Source: Flavobacterium cutihirudinis
GTDB taxonomy: Bacteria > Bacteroidota > Bacteroidia > Flavobacteriales > Flavobacteriaceae
Assembly: GCF_003385895.1 (NCBI RefSeq)
Contig: NZ_QRDQ01000007.1
Span: 248,001-312,000, forward strand
Length of the DNA stretch: 64,000 nucleotides
Direction of reading: 5' to 3'
Below the pieces are notes generated by a model that was not told the DNA's origin, ran no database searches, and was given only the letters and a program-made list of their open reading frames with translations. Positions 45,885-54,412 of the stretch are shown piece by piece. A program made the position numbers and the translations under genes. Positions within the stretch are counted from its first letter, which is position 1; each line of letters begins with the position of its first letter.

Positions 45885-48501
45885 ATCTATCCGCTTATTG
45901 TTTGTAAATTATTGTTCGGATAAAATTTTAAATTTAAAGAGTGAAGAAGATTATATAACTAAACAAAATTTTATTGAAAACGGATTGTATTCATTTTCAA
46001 GTTATTCATTAGATGAAATTAGTAATGTTTTTACAAAACTAGAAAGCGATTGGTTCTTAATAAATGATAAAAAGAACAATAAATCTGTATTTAATATTCT
46101 TACTCATTTTAATTCTAAAATATTAGTTGAAGAAAATTTAGAACCTTTTGTAGTTTTTGAGCACTTATTAAAATGGAGAGATTTGTCATATTATGTAGGA
46201 GAAGATTTGCTTACATGTTCTCATTTTGCCTATTTAGATTCTATTTCGCAGCGTAGGAGGGATTTTTTTTCTTGGAGGCCTACAACATTTTCAAACAATA
46301 AACAGTTAAGAACATTACTTAAAAAAGGACTTGCTGAAAATCATTTTCATTTAAAAGGATCTGGCCCAGTTTTCGATTTAAGCTGGATTAATATAATGAA
46401 TAATGTTAATAAATTCGAAAATGAATTTGACCTTTTAGAAAGGGAAATATCTTTACTAACGAAAATTTCAAATTCGTCTGTGACATCAAGAAAATCGTTA
46501 AAAATTTTAGTTTATAAAGCAGCTTATATTAGATTAAAACTTTTTAATTTTTTGAATAATATCGATCAATATGACGACAAAAGAAAAGAATTTAAAGTTG
46601 ATTTATCAAAAGATTCGAATCCTATAGATTCTTATGATCTAATTTTAAGGTTAAATGATCTTAATCAGGAAATAAATCTTAATAGGAAAGATTGTGGTCA
46701 TTGTTTTAAGCATTTTAAAAATGTTGAAGTAATTGATTATGCTATTCCTAAAAATATTCATAAGCAAAATTTAGAACACTCATACATTTTTTATGGTGAA
46801 CGTAAATTTCTTTATGATTGTTTTAAGAAGATTTATAGTAGAGAAAATGACTTTGAAAAGTTTCATTATCTGTTTCATAGTTATTTACTTATTAAAGCAC
46901 AGTTTAGAGCAGAATTAATTCAAATAAATGACAAGGTTGGATTTGGAAATTTTTCTAAATATCAGAATCGAAAGGAGTTTTTTCTAAGGGATAAATCGAT
47001 CTATCATACTGCATTTGTAAATTTAGCAGTACATGATACATTAACCCATAGTAAAATAAAGTCTTTTGAAGTACGAATCGCGCCAAAAGAGAGTTATATT
47101 GACTTAACAAAAAGTATAAAATTATATAATACTGTTCTAACTAAGAATGCCATTCAATCGGAAAAAGAGTTTAATCCTGATTTCAAAAACTTAAATATTA
47201 TTTCAACTGAGCAGCATTTCTATACTATACATTATATAAAGGATGAAGACAAATTCGAGACTTCTAATATTTCGAGTTACATTACTTGTAGACATTTTGA
47301 TCTACGAAAGAAAATAAAAAAGCAGTCAATAGCCATAAGTACATTACGCGAAAGTCACTTAAAATATTTTGAATCAATTCGTGGCATAGATGCAGCTTCG
47401 AGCGAATTTGCAGCTTCACCTGAAGTTTTTGCTCACGGTTTTAGATATTTGAAAAACCATAAGCTAAAAGGGACTTTAAATCATTTAAAAGATAAAATTA
47501 GCGAGCATAAAATGTATGCAACATATCATGCAGGAGAAGATTTTTATGATATTTTAGATGGTTTAAGAGCTATCGATGAATGTGTTCTGTTTTTAAATCT
47601 AAGTCAAGGAGATAGGATTGGTCACGCTTTAGCTTTAGGCATTGATGTTAGGGAATATTATGAATTCAAGAAGTATAAATTAATGTTACCAAAACAAACA
47701 GTATTAGATAACACAGTTTGGCTATTAGCAAAAATTAGAAAATACGGAATTTCAATTTGTAGAAATGAGGTTAATAGGTTAGAAAGGCTTTATGAAATTT
47801 TATTTTATGAATTATATCAACAAAATTTTGATGAGAGTGAGTTCAAGAAAAAATATTTTCATCAAACAGTTTATTTTGATGCATGGAAATTAAGAGGCGA
47901 CGATCCTTATCTTTATTTTGATAACTTACAAGAAGAGGTATATAGTAAAATAAATTTAACTTATTGGGAAAGGTGTCGTATAAATGATATACCTGTAATA
48001 TTAAAAAATGTTAGAAATAATATTGATGTAAAGTTTTTGTATCAACAATATCATTTTAATCCTAAGATTAAGGAACAAGGGAAAATGATTAAACAACTTG
48101 AAATTAGTCACGATTACATTTTATTAGTGGAAGAAGTTCAAAAGAATATGATGCATGCTATTGCAAGTTTGAATATAGGAATCGAATGTAATCCAACATC
48201 AAATTATTTGATAGGAACATTTAAAAGATACGCAAAGCACCCGATTACTAAGTTTTTTAATTTAGGTTTGGAAATGGATCATAATGTAATAAAAGATTGT
48301 CCGCAACTTTCAGTTTCTATAAATACAGATGATCAGGGAATTTTCTCTACTTCATTGGAAAATGAATATGCATTAATGGCTATTGCTTTAGAAAAAGAAA
48401 AAGATGAATTTGGAAAGCCAAAGTATAATTCAAAAATGATTTCTGAATGGTTGGATAAAGTTAGGCAAATGGGAATAGAGCAGAGTTTTAAAGAATCTTA
48501 A
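45868..48501 (+). CDS. rdrB: RADAR adenosine deaminase component
   Basis: The 877 residues contain the amidohydrolase-type adenosine deaminase motifs in order: H159-F-H161 (AENHFHLKGSG), the HAGE box H554-AGE557, H586 in IGHALALG, and tandem Asp D821-D822 in NTDDQG. Large insertions between the motifs make it much longer than metabolic adenosine deaminases, matching RADAR's RdrB. It would deaminate adenosine in RNA or nucleotides together with RdrA. It overlaps rdrA by 17 nt. No rdrC/csx27- or SLATT-type gene follows. Confidence 0.8.
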   Translation: MDNLRKSIRLLFVNYCSDKILNLKSEEDYITKQNFIENGLYSFSSYSLDEISNVFTKLESDWFLINDKKNNKSVFNILTHFNSKILVEENLEPFVVFEHLLKWRDLSYYVGEDLLTCSHFAYLDSISQRRRDFFSWRPTTFSNNKQLRTLLKKGLAENHFHLKGSGPVFDLSWINIMNNVNKFENEFDLLEREISLLTKISNSSVTSRKSLKILVYKAAYIRLKLFNFLNNIDQYDDKRKEFKVDLSKDSNPIDSYDLILRLNDLNQEINLNRKDCGHCFKHFKNVEVIDYAIPKNIHKQNLEHSYIFYGERKFLYDCFKKIYSRENDFEKFHYLFHSYLLIKAQFRAELIQINDKVGFGNFSKYQNRKEFFLRDKSIYHTAFVNLAVHDTLTHSKIKSFEVRIAPKESYIDLTKSIKLYNTVLTKNAIQSEKEFNPDFKNLNIISTEQHFYTIHYIKDEDKFETSNISSYITCRHFDLRKKIKKQSIAISTLRESHLKYFESIRGIDAASSEFAASPEVFAHGFRYLKNHKLKGTLNHLKDKISEHKMYATYHAGEDFYDILDGLRAIDECVLFLNLSQGDRIGHALALGIDVREYYEFKKYKLMLPKQTVLDNTVWLLAKIRKYGISICRNEVNRLERLYEILFYELYQQNFDESEFKKKYFHQTVYFDAWKLRGDDPYLYFDNLQEEVYSKINLTYWERCRINDIPVILKNVRNNIDVKFLYQQYHFNPKIKEQGKMIKQLEISHDYILLVEEVQKNMMHAIASLNIGIECNPTSNYLIGTFKRYAKHPITKFFNLGLEMDHNVIKDCPQLSVSINTDDQGIFSTSLENEYALMAIALEKEKDEFGKPKYNSKMISEWLDKVRQMGIEQSFKES

Positions 48502-48559
48502 ATGCAATTAAAAAGATAGTTTTTTTAATAAGCACTAAACAATCTCTCTAACATAAATA

Positions 48560-48588
48560 AAAACCTCCCAGAAATGAGAGGTTTTGTG
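48560..48588 (+). terminator. rdrAB terminator / right boundary hairpin
   Basis: AAACCTCCCAGAAATGAGAG then GTTTTG matches the hairpin at 43248 in 24 of the first 27 bases or so. The stem here has one C-A mismatch and a weaker T run. Confidence 0.65.
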
Positions 48589-48615
48589 TTTCTATAAAAT
48601 TCAAAAAAGAAAATA

Positions 48616-49002
48616 TCAAACCTTCTTTTTTACCAACAACTTCGATTTGTGTCTGAGTTTTTCGATAATAGCATCGGCTTTTTCATTTTGGCAAATAAAA
48701 CGTAACGATTCAGCGTAGCGATAGTAATACTCAGGTTCCAGATCAGACGTCATTTTAAAAAGTTCGCCATACCATTCGGCGGCTTTTTCCAGTTTGTAGT
48801 TGGAGTAGGACGAGTTTCCTAATTTCTGAAATAAGTCTACTGATTTATATCCTTTGGCAACAATTCTTTCATAAATGTTTATTGCATCCACATAAGCATA
48901 TTTGTCGCTTATTTTATCTGTTATAAATACTTTTTCAGTTTGCGCAGCAGCACGAAACGAAAAAATGATCAGTACCACTAAAACAACAAGTTTTTTTCTC
49001 AT
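48616..49002 (-). CDS. TPR-like protein, resembling the N-terminus of OmpA/PD40 proteins
   Basis: The start at 49002 (MRKKLVVLVVLIIFSFRAAA) gives 128 residues with a signal peptide. DAINIYERIVAKGYKSVDLF, QKLGNSSYSNYKLEKAAEWY and EPEYYYRYAESLRFICQNE are TPR-like. This matches the leading part of Flavobacterial PorE-like TPR-PD40-OmpA proteins, but the rest is missing, with only a basic tail (SKLLVKKKV). It is therefore a short paralogue or a truncated copy. The upstream extension of the frame is not coding-like. Confidence 0.65.
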   Translation of the reverse strand: MRKKLVVLVVLIIFSFRAAAQTEKVFITDKISDKYAYVDAINIYERIVAKGYKSVDLFQKLGNSSYSNYKLEKAAEWYGELFKMTSDLEPEYYYRYAESLRFICQNEKADAIIEKLRHKSKLLVKKKV

Positions 49003-49331
49003 AAGTCGTAGTTTAGAATGATAGATTTGAAAGTCATTTTTGTTTTTAATGCTAATTGTTTGTGCTAAAAAATAGAATTCCAACCCAGTTATACTATTTC
49101 ATTTTGTTATTTGTTTGATTATGATTTAGTATCGGATTTGGTTGCAAATATATGTAAATCAGTGTAATAACATGTATTTGAACCCTGTTTTTTTTGATTT
49201 TGTCGATTTAATTTGACAATTTCTGTAGTTGGACTTTTACTTTTGAGGCTTATATTTAGAAAAGAACGCTTATGTAACGATTTTATTTTACGAATTTAAA
49301 ATATAACTTTATGGTTATTAATACTTTCTGT

Positions 49332-49793
49332 ATGACAATTGAGCAATATCTTAACGAAATAAAAACTTTGCAGCCAACAGGAAGTATTTTTGATCCTGAA
49401 TTGGAAAATCTTCTTTGGAAAAAACCATCAAAAGAAGAGAATGATTATTTTACAATCCAAAATCTTTTTCAAAAATCAGAAAATGACACTTTTGTATTAA
49501 ATAAAGAGATTATCGAAAAAATTGTAAAAGGTACCAATTTGCTGTTTGTAGATAAAAGTGAAAACGGAAATGTTTGTTTTGCCAACAATAGCGAACTCCG
49601 CTCTGAATTCAGGCAAAATTTCAATGTCGTCGATTTATTAGATTTTTGTTATGCTGTATTGTATACTTCAGTCTTTAAAGAAAATTTAGATAACGAAAAT
49701 AAGAGAATCCCAATTCCATCTGATTCTGATGTTTTTTGGCAACTTGCAAAATTTGGCGTCAGATTTAGAGAAGAGAAGTTTCAAAAAAAATAG
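49332..49793 (+). CDS. Cytosolic protein, unknown function
   Basis: Either 49311 or 49332 can be the start; I used MTIEQYLNEIKTLQPTGSIF, since the extra seven residues add nothing. The 153-residue product is acidic and helical, without signal or membrane segments, and ends in a basic tail. It is followed by a terminator hairpin. The family is not recognised. Confidence 0.6.
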   Translation: MTIEQYLNEIKTLQPTGSIFDPELENLLWKKPSKEENDYFTIQNLFQKSENDTFVLNKEIIEKIVKGTNLLFVDKSENGNVCFANNSELRSEFRQNFNVVDLLDFCYAVLYTSVFKENLDNENKRIPIPSDSDVFWQLAKFGVRFREEKFQKK

Positions 49794-49807
49794 AAAAGCT
49801 TTCGAAA

Positions 49808-49840
49808 TAAAAAAAGCAGCTCCTGGAACGAGCTGCTATT
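49808..49840 (+). terminator. Terminator
   Basis: AAAAAAGCAGCTC and GAGCTGCTATT arms flank CTGGAAC. It ends the preceding plus-strand gene. Confidence 0.7.
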
Positions 49841-49866
49841 CATCTTTTTGTGGGGGCAAAAAGGAT

Positions 49867-50253
49867 TTAGCGACGGAATGAAGGACTTTCGTTTACTGAT
49901 TCGTCCAACTTTACAGTCTTCACTTTTTTTGCTGCAACTTTAAATTCGTGTTTCGAAATTTTGTCATTTGCTTTAACCTCAAGAACATAAGTTCCTGCTG
50001 GAAAGCTTTCTAAACTAATTGTTTTTGAAACCTCTAATTTGTTTGCTGCAGATTCTCCCGCATAAAGTAAATTGTGATTTTCGTCATAGATAGAAAATGT
50101 AGAATTTTCAACGGTATCTAAAGTAAAGCTCATTACTTTTCCGTTTCCGGTTTTTATATTTAAAATATAATCACCTTTTCCATCTGTGGCATAGGTAAAA
50201 AGTGTTGCTAGAAAAAAGGCTGCAACTAACCCGGTTTTGGTAAATTTTGTCAT
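49867..50253 (-). CDS. Small secreted beta-sandwich protein, paralogue 1
   Basis: The start at 50253 (MTKFTKTGLVAAFFLATLFT) gives 128 residues with a signal peptide ending near TYA|TDG. The mature domain has NIKTGNGKVMSFTLDTVENS, FSIYDENHNLLYAGES and SFPAGTYVLEVKANDKISKH, the fold seen in T9SS-type C-terminal domains. It is related to the two downstream-numbered genes at 50617 and 51451 but lacks their conserved promoter. The role is unknown. Confidence 0.7.
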   Translation of the reverse strand: MTKFTKTGLVAAFFLATLFTYATDGKGDYILNIKTGNGKVMSFTLDTVENSTFSIYDENHNLLYAGESAANKLEVSKTISLESFPAGTYVLEVKANDKISKHEFKVAAKKVKTVKLDESVNESPSFRR

Positions 50254-50518
50254 GTTTTTTTTAATGTTTATTACTAAATGTGGAACGTTCAAAACTACAA
50301 ATAGAAATTTAATTTTATGCAATAAAATCGCTTTTTTAGAGCGATAAAATGCTGAATTAAAACCATTTCTGTGTTTTGTTTACGCTATGTACGTAAATAA
50401 AGGGATTACGGATGTTTTTTTGGTAACTTTTTTTAATGCGGTTTAAATCAGGTATATAGATTTATTAAGAATTATTTTTCATTTTTAAATTTGACGCTAT
50501 TTTCACCACGATATGGAG

Positions 50519-50557
50519 CAAAAAAAAACAGCTCTATAACCACAAAGAGCTGTTTCT
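50519..50557 (-). terminator. Terminator of paralogue 2 unit
   Basis: On the minus strand AAACAGCTCTTTG and the complementary AGAGCTGTTT stem precede a long T run. A near-identical hairpin is at 51305-51342. Confidence 0.7.
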
Positions 50558-50616
50558 AAAACAATCACGTTTTTACTAACTATCTAACCTTATACTTTTA
50601 TGAAAAGTATAACTTT

Positions 50617-51024
50617 TTAGCGTGAAGCTACGCTTGCATTTTTTGCAGAAAATCCTGCTTTATAAACTGATGAAACTGCTTTTGTAGATAAAACAGAAGC
50701 ATGATCAGTTATTGTAATTTCATGTCTCACTTTTTTTGCAGTGTCTTCTACCTCTAAGAAGTAAGTTCCTTCAGGAAATTCTTCAAGGCTGAAAGTTCTT
50801 AAAATTCCATCTTTACCTGAAGCAGATTCAGAGTAAATCAGTGTACCGTCTTTGTCATAAATAGCTAAGTTTGCTTTTGTAACTCTGTTGATCGCAAACG
50901 AAATTAACTTACCGTTGTTCTTAATAACATGAAGATTGAAATCCTCATTTCCATCAATCGCATAAGTGCTTAAACCTGTAAAAAGTAATGCACATACTAA
51001 ACTCAATTTTAAAATCTTTTTCAT
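50617..51024 (-). CDS. Small secreted beta-sandwich protein, paralogue 2
   Basis: The 135 residues open with MKKILKLSLVCALLFTGLST and a cleavage site near TYA|IDG. The domain contains NNGKLISFAINRVTKANLAI, YDKDGTLIYSESASGKDGIL and EEFPEGTYFLEVEDTAKKVR. It is nearly identical in layout to paralogue 3, including the upstream promoter and downstream hairpin, so both arose by recent tandem duplication. It could be a stress- or surface-related secreted factor. Confidence 0.75.
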   Translation of the reverse strand: MKKILKLSLVCALLFTGLSTYAIDGNEDFNLHVIKNNGKLISFAINRVTKANLAIYDKDGTLIYSESASGKDGILRTFSLEEFPEGTYFLEVEDTAKKVRHEITITDHASVLSTKAVSSVYKAGFSAKNASVASR

Positions 51025-51061
51025 AGCTGTAGTTTTTAAATTAATAGTTTAATTCTCTGAT

Positions 51062-51096
51062 GCTAAATTACTTACGTTATGTTGCTTTTTGCACAA
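51062..51096 (-). promoter_or_regulatory. Promoter of paralogue 2 (TTG / TAATTTAGC)
   Basis: On the minus strand GTTGTG (TTG at 51094-51096) lies 23 nt before TAATTTAGC (51070-51062). The same pair occurs at paralogue 3 with the same 23-nt spacing. Confidence 0.7.
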
Positions 51097-51135
51097 CTCT
51101 ATTTGCTGATTTATATGCTATATTCTCATTTGCGA

Positions 51136-51149
51136 AACCGTTATAGGTT
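51136..51149. promoter_or_regulatory. AACC-N6-GGTT operator-like motif, copy 1
   Basis: AACCGTTATAGGTT lies 40 nt upstream of the -33 element of paralogue 2, within a 40-bp block that is conserved at 51928 and 52190. Confidence 0.65.
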
Positions 51150-51301
51150 AAAATTTGAATTATATTTATCGTTTATGTTAATTTGGTTATTATTTTTTAA
51201 AGTTTTAAAATTTTTTACTTTTACAATAGCGTAACTTTTTTTTAATCCTAAAGAAGCAAATTATTGCCAATTGTAAACCGAAATTTATCAAAAAGTAAAG
51301 A

Positions 51302-51341
51302 GCAAAAAAAAACAGCTCAATAACCACAAAGAGCTGTTTTT
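51302..51341 (-). terminator. Terminator of paralogue 3 unit
   Basis: AACAGCTC...GAGCTGTT arms and the flanking TAACCACAAA word match the hairpin at 50519 almost exactly. Confidence 0.7.
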
Positions 51342-51450
51342 AAAACTTGCGTTTTTAACTTTACTAACTATCTAACCTCATTTTTATACTGTATGTAAGT
51401 ATAAACTTTTTCAGTGTATTGCTACACTTATGCTATTTGCAAATTCTTGC

Positions 51451-51816
51451 TTAGTTTACTGATGAAAGTGTTTTTGAAGACAAAACAGTAGAATCATTTG
51501 TAACAACAATTTCGTGTCTTGCTTTTTTAAAGCTGTCTTCAATTTCTAAGAAGTACGTTCCTTGTGGAAATTCTTCTAAACTAAAAGTTCTTAAAATTCC
51601 GTCTTTACCTGAAGCGTTTTCAGAATAAATTAAATTCCCTTTATTATCAAAAATGCTAATGCTTGCTTTTTGTACCTGATTCATAGCAAATGTTATTTTT
51701 TTGCCATTTGATTTTAATACGTGAAAGTTAAAAGAGTTTCCTCCGTCAATTGCATATGTACTTAAACCTGATAATAGTACTGCGCATACTAAACTTAATT
51801 TTAAAATCTTTTTCAT
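51451..51816 (-). CDS. Small secreted beta-sandwich protein, paralogue 3
   Basis: The 121 residues open MKKILKLSLVCAVLLSGLST, with a cleavage site near TYA|IDG. SNGKKITFAMNQVQKASISI, FDNKGNLIYSENASGKDGIL and EEFPQGTYFLEIEDSFKKAR match paralogue 2 closely. The C-terminus is shorter by 14 residues. The promoter and operator-like motif upstream are the same as for paralogue 2. Confidence 0.75.
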   Translation of the reverse strand: MKKILKLSLVCAVLLSGLSTYAIDGGNSFNFHVLKSNGKKITFAMNQVQKASISIFDNKGNLIYSENASGKDGILRTFSLEEFPQGTYFLEIEDSFKKARHEIVVTNDSTVLSSKTLSSVN

Positions 51817-51853
51817 ATTCTCTGTGTTTAAATTTTTAGTTCATTTTTCTGAT

Positions 51854-51888
51854 GCTAAATTACTTCGGAAGTTCAAATTTAAACACAA
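51854..51888 (-). promoter_or_regulatory. Promoter of paralogue 3 (TTG / TAATTTAGC)
   Basis: GTTGTG and TAATTTAGC on the minus strand are 23 nt apart, as for paralogue 2; the -7 box is 38 nt from the start codon. Confidence 0.7.
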
Positions 51889-51927
51889 CTCTATTTTCCA
51901 ATTTATATGCTATATTCTCATTTACGA

Positions 51928-51941
51928 AACCGTTATAGGTT
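51928..51941. promoter_or_regulatory. AACC-N6-GGTT operator-like motif, copy 2
   Basis: AACCGTTATAGGTT is 40 nt upstream of the -33 element of paralogue 3, with flanks TATTCTCATTTACG and TAAAATTTGAATTAT conserved. Confidence 0.65.
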
Positions 51942-52189
51942 AAAATTTGAATTATTTTCGGTGTTTGTGTTAATTAGGTTATTATTTTCTAATGTTTTTG
52001 CAAAATTAAGGTTTGTTAAAATATTCTGTTTTTCTTACGAAAATGAGATATTTGTATAAAAAAGGAGTGATAAATGTGATATTTTTAAAAAATGACGGAT
52101 AAAAAAATCAGACCCCAAAAAAAACCGCAATTCGTTCATAATTCAGTAGATGAAATTTGTGTATTTTCATGAAAAATTCTCAGTTACGA

Positions 52190-52203
52190 AACCGTTATAG
52201 GTT
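52190..52203. promoter_or_regulatory. AACC-N6-GGTT operator-like motif, copy 3
   Basis: AACCGTTATAGGTT sits upstream of the AraC gene, in a block that ends with TTTTG (52207-52211) and TAATTTTGC (52233-52241), a good -33/-7 pair on the plus strand. Confidence 0.65.
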
Positions 52204-52208
52204 AAATT

Positions 52209-52241
52209 TTGAATTATTTTAGGTGATTTTGTTAATTTTGC
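52209..52241 (+). promoter_or_regulatory. AraC gene promoter (TTG / TAATTTTGC)
   Basis: The TTG at 52209-52211 and TAATTTTGC at 52233-52241 are 21 nt apart and the -7 box is 22 nt before the start codon. The operator-like motif overlaps or abuts the -33 box, which would suit autorepression. Confidence 0.65.
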
Positions 52242-52263
52242 TATTATTTTTTAAAGATATTAT

Positions 52264-53136
52264 ATGAAGACAATCGCCCCGGCTCTTGAAGTGATATCAA
52301 ACTCTTACGGAAGTTCTTTTACCTACACCAAACATGCTGAAAAGACCAATAGTAAAGCCCATTTGTGGCATTATCATCCAGAAATTGAGTTGGTTTATAT
52401 AAATGGAGGTGCGGGGAAGAGGCAAATAGGAAGCCATGTTTCTTATTATACGAATGGAGATTTGATTTTAATAGGTTCCAATTTGCCACATTGTGGTTTT
52501 ACAAACGAACAAACAGGAAATAAAAAAGAAACTGTTATTCATATTAAACCTGAATTTTTGGGCACCGATTTTTTTGTTGCTCCTGAAATGAAAAGGGTTC
52601 AGAATATTATAGGCCAGTCAAAGGCCGGAATCGCTTTTACCGGCGAAACGAAAAAACAAATTGGAAAGAAAATCGAAATGATGGAACATCAGCTTCCATT
52701 TGAGCGTTTGCTGACACTTTTAAGCATTTTAGATGAATTGGAATCTTCGGAAGATTATACCGTTTTAAATGCTGACGGCTTTTCGTTAGAATTGCAAACT
52801 CAGGATAGTGATCGTATTAATGTAGTTTTTAATTATGTGAAAGACCATTTTCAGGAATCAATTGCAATTGATGAAGTGTCGAGTCTGGTAAGTATGACTA
52901 CGCCTTCATTTTGCCGTTATTTCAAGAAAATTTCAAATAAAACATTTACCGAATTTGTAAATGAATACCGTTTGGTTCATGCCTCTAAACTTTTGGCTGA
53001 AAAGCAAATTAGTATAAATGAAGTTTGTTACGAAAGTGGCTTTAATAATTTCAGCCATTTCAGTAAATCTTTCAAACAATATACAGGAAAAAGTGCATCG
53101 CAATACCGTTTGGAGCACAAGATTATTATAAGTTAG
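52264..53136 (+). CDS. AraC-family regulator with cupin domain
   Basis: The 290 residues have an N-terminal cupin-like sensor (HLWHYHPEIELVYINGGAGK; GDLILIGSNLPHCGF) and a C-terminal double helix-turn-helix (AIDEVSSLVSMTTPSFCRYF; ISINEVCYESGFNNFSHFSK). The ligand is probably a sugar or a similar small molecule, unproven. Its promoter contains the same AACC-N6-GGTT motif as the neighbouring secreted-protein genes, suggesting it controls itself and them. Confidence 0.9.
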   Translation: MKTIAPALEVISNSYGSSFTYTKHAEKTNSKAHLWHYHPEIELVYINGGAGKRQIGSHVSYYTNGDLILIGSNLPHCGFTNEQTGNKKETVIHIKPEFLGTDFFVAPEMKRVQNIIGQSKAGIAFTGETKKQIGKKIEMMEHQLPFERLLTLLSILDELESSEDYTVLNADGFSLELQTQDSDRINVVFNYVKDHFQESIAIDEVSSLVSMTTPSFCRYFKKISNKTFTEFVNEYRLVHASKLLAEKQISINEVCYESGFNNFSHFSKSFKQYTGKSASQYRLEHKIIIS

Positions 53137-53143
53137 TTTTTTA

Positions 53144-53368
53144 GGCCACTGATTACACAGATTAAAATGATTTTTTTGCTGTCACGACCCGAGCGATAGC
53201 GAACAGGCGAAGCAACTACACTAATTTTCACGAATTAAAACTTTGATAAAATTTTAAATTTTGTCAAAGTTGGAATTACATAATTAAAAATTAGTGTAAT
53301 TTGTGGCAAAATAATTTGATCAAAAATAGAAATCCATAGAATCATTTTAATCTGTGGCAAAAAAACAA
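53144..53368. repeat. Nested inverted-repeat element, second copy
   Basis: Outer words CCACTGATTACACAGATTAA (left) and AATCTGTGGC (right) enclose CACTAATTTTCACGAATT and AAATTAGTGTAATTTGTGGC. It corresponds to 2321-2574. Confidence 0.65.
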
Positions 53369-53457
53369 ATCCGATTAGTAAAAGCTGGTCGGATTTTTCA
53401 TATATTTTATTTTGAAATGGGTATATTTACATTCCCTAATCAGAAAAAAAATAACAT

Positions 53458-54327
53458 ATGAAAAACATTAAAATGCTATTTACTGCTTTTCTAATCTGCA
53501 TGTCAACACTGACTTTTGCAGCAAAAGTAGATACCTTGCAAGTTGCCAGTACCGCTATGGGCAAAACCTACAAAGCAGCGGTAGTTTTACCAAATTCTTA
53601 TGCCAAAAGTAAATCGAATTTTCCTGTAATGTATTTATTGCATGGAGCGTACGGTCATTTTGGTGATTGGCTAAAAAATACACCAAATAAAAAATTGGTT
53701 CAGAACTTATCTGATCAGTATAATATGATTATTGTAATGCCTGAAGGCGAAGTTTTTAGTTTTTACCTAGACAGTCCTGTAAATAAAGAGAGTCAGTTTG
53801 AAACTTTTATCACACAAGAAGTGGTTCAGAAAGTGGATAAAACATACAAAACGATAAGTAACAGAAACGGAAGAGTAATCACGGGACTTTCTATGGGCGG
53901 TCACGGCGCATTGTATTTATCTGCCAAACATCCCGATTTGTTTTGCGCTGCGGGAAGCATGAGTGGAGCAGTAGATATGAGCACAATGCTGAATAGAGAT
54001 TCGGCTGCTCAAGTTGTAAAATTGATGCAACCCGTTTTTGGGGATAAAAGTGGCAGCACGGAGATGTACGCACAATACGCGGTTATGAATATGCTGGATA
54101 AAATAAAAGCAAACAAACTACCGTTAATAATAGATTGTGGTGTTGACGATTTTCTAATAGAACCAAACAGAGAATTACATCGTAGATTAGTATATAATAA
54201 GGTAGAACATGATTATACAGAACGCCCTGGCGCTCACACTTGGGATTATTGGGAAAATTCATTACCTTATCATGTATTATTTTTCAGCAAAATCCTGCTT
54301 AAAAATCAGGTTGTTGTAAAAAAATAA
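53458..54327 (+). CDS. Secreted alpha/beta-hydrolase esterase (esterase D type)
   Basis: The 289 residues have a signal peptide (MKNIKMLFTAFLICMSTLTF) and the esterase-D fold: PVMYLLHGAYGHFGDW, the nucleophile elbow ITGLSMGGHGALYLSAKHP, DCGVDDFLIEPNRELHRRL (acid) and RPGAHTWDYWENSLPYH (His). It hydrolyses short esters in the periplasm or outside; the natural substrate may be acetylated glycan, which is inference. It is followed by the collagen-like lipoprotein, 86 nt away. Confidence 0.88.
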   Translation: MKNIKMLFTAFLICMSTLTFAAKVDTLQVASTAMGKTYKAAVVLPNSYAKSKSNFPVMYLLHGAYGHFGDWLKNTPNKKLVQNLSDQYNMIIVMPEGEVFSFYLDSPVNKESQFETFITQEVVQKVDKTYKTISNRNGRVITGLSMGGHGALYLSAKHPDLFCAAGSMSGAVDMSTMLNRDSAAQVVKLMQPVFGDKSGSTEMYAQYAVMNMLDKIKANKLPLIIDCGVDDFLIEPNRELHRRLVYNKVEHDYTERPGAHTWDYWENSLPYHVLFFSKILLKNQVVVKK

Positions 54328-54412
54328 TTAGAAATTTTATTTAAAAACCAACAAAACACTTTTTTTGGTTTGGTTTTTGGAATGCTTTTATAAACTTAAA
54401 AATTTAAATATT

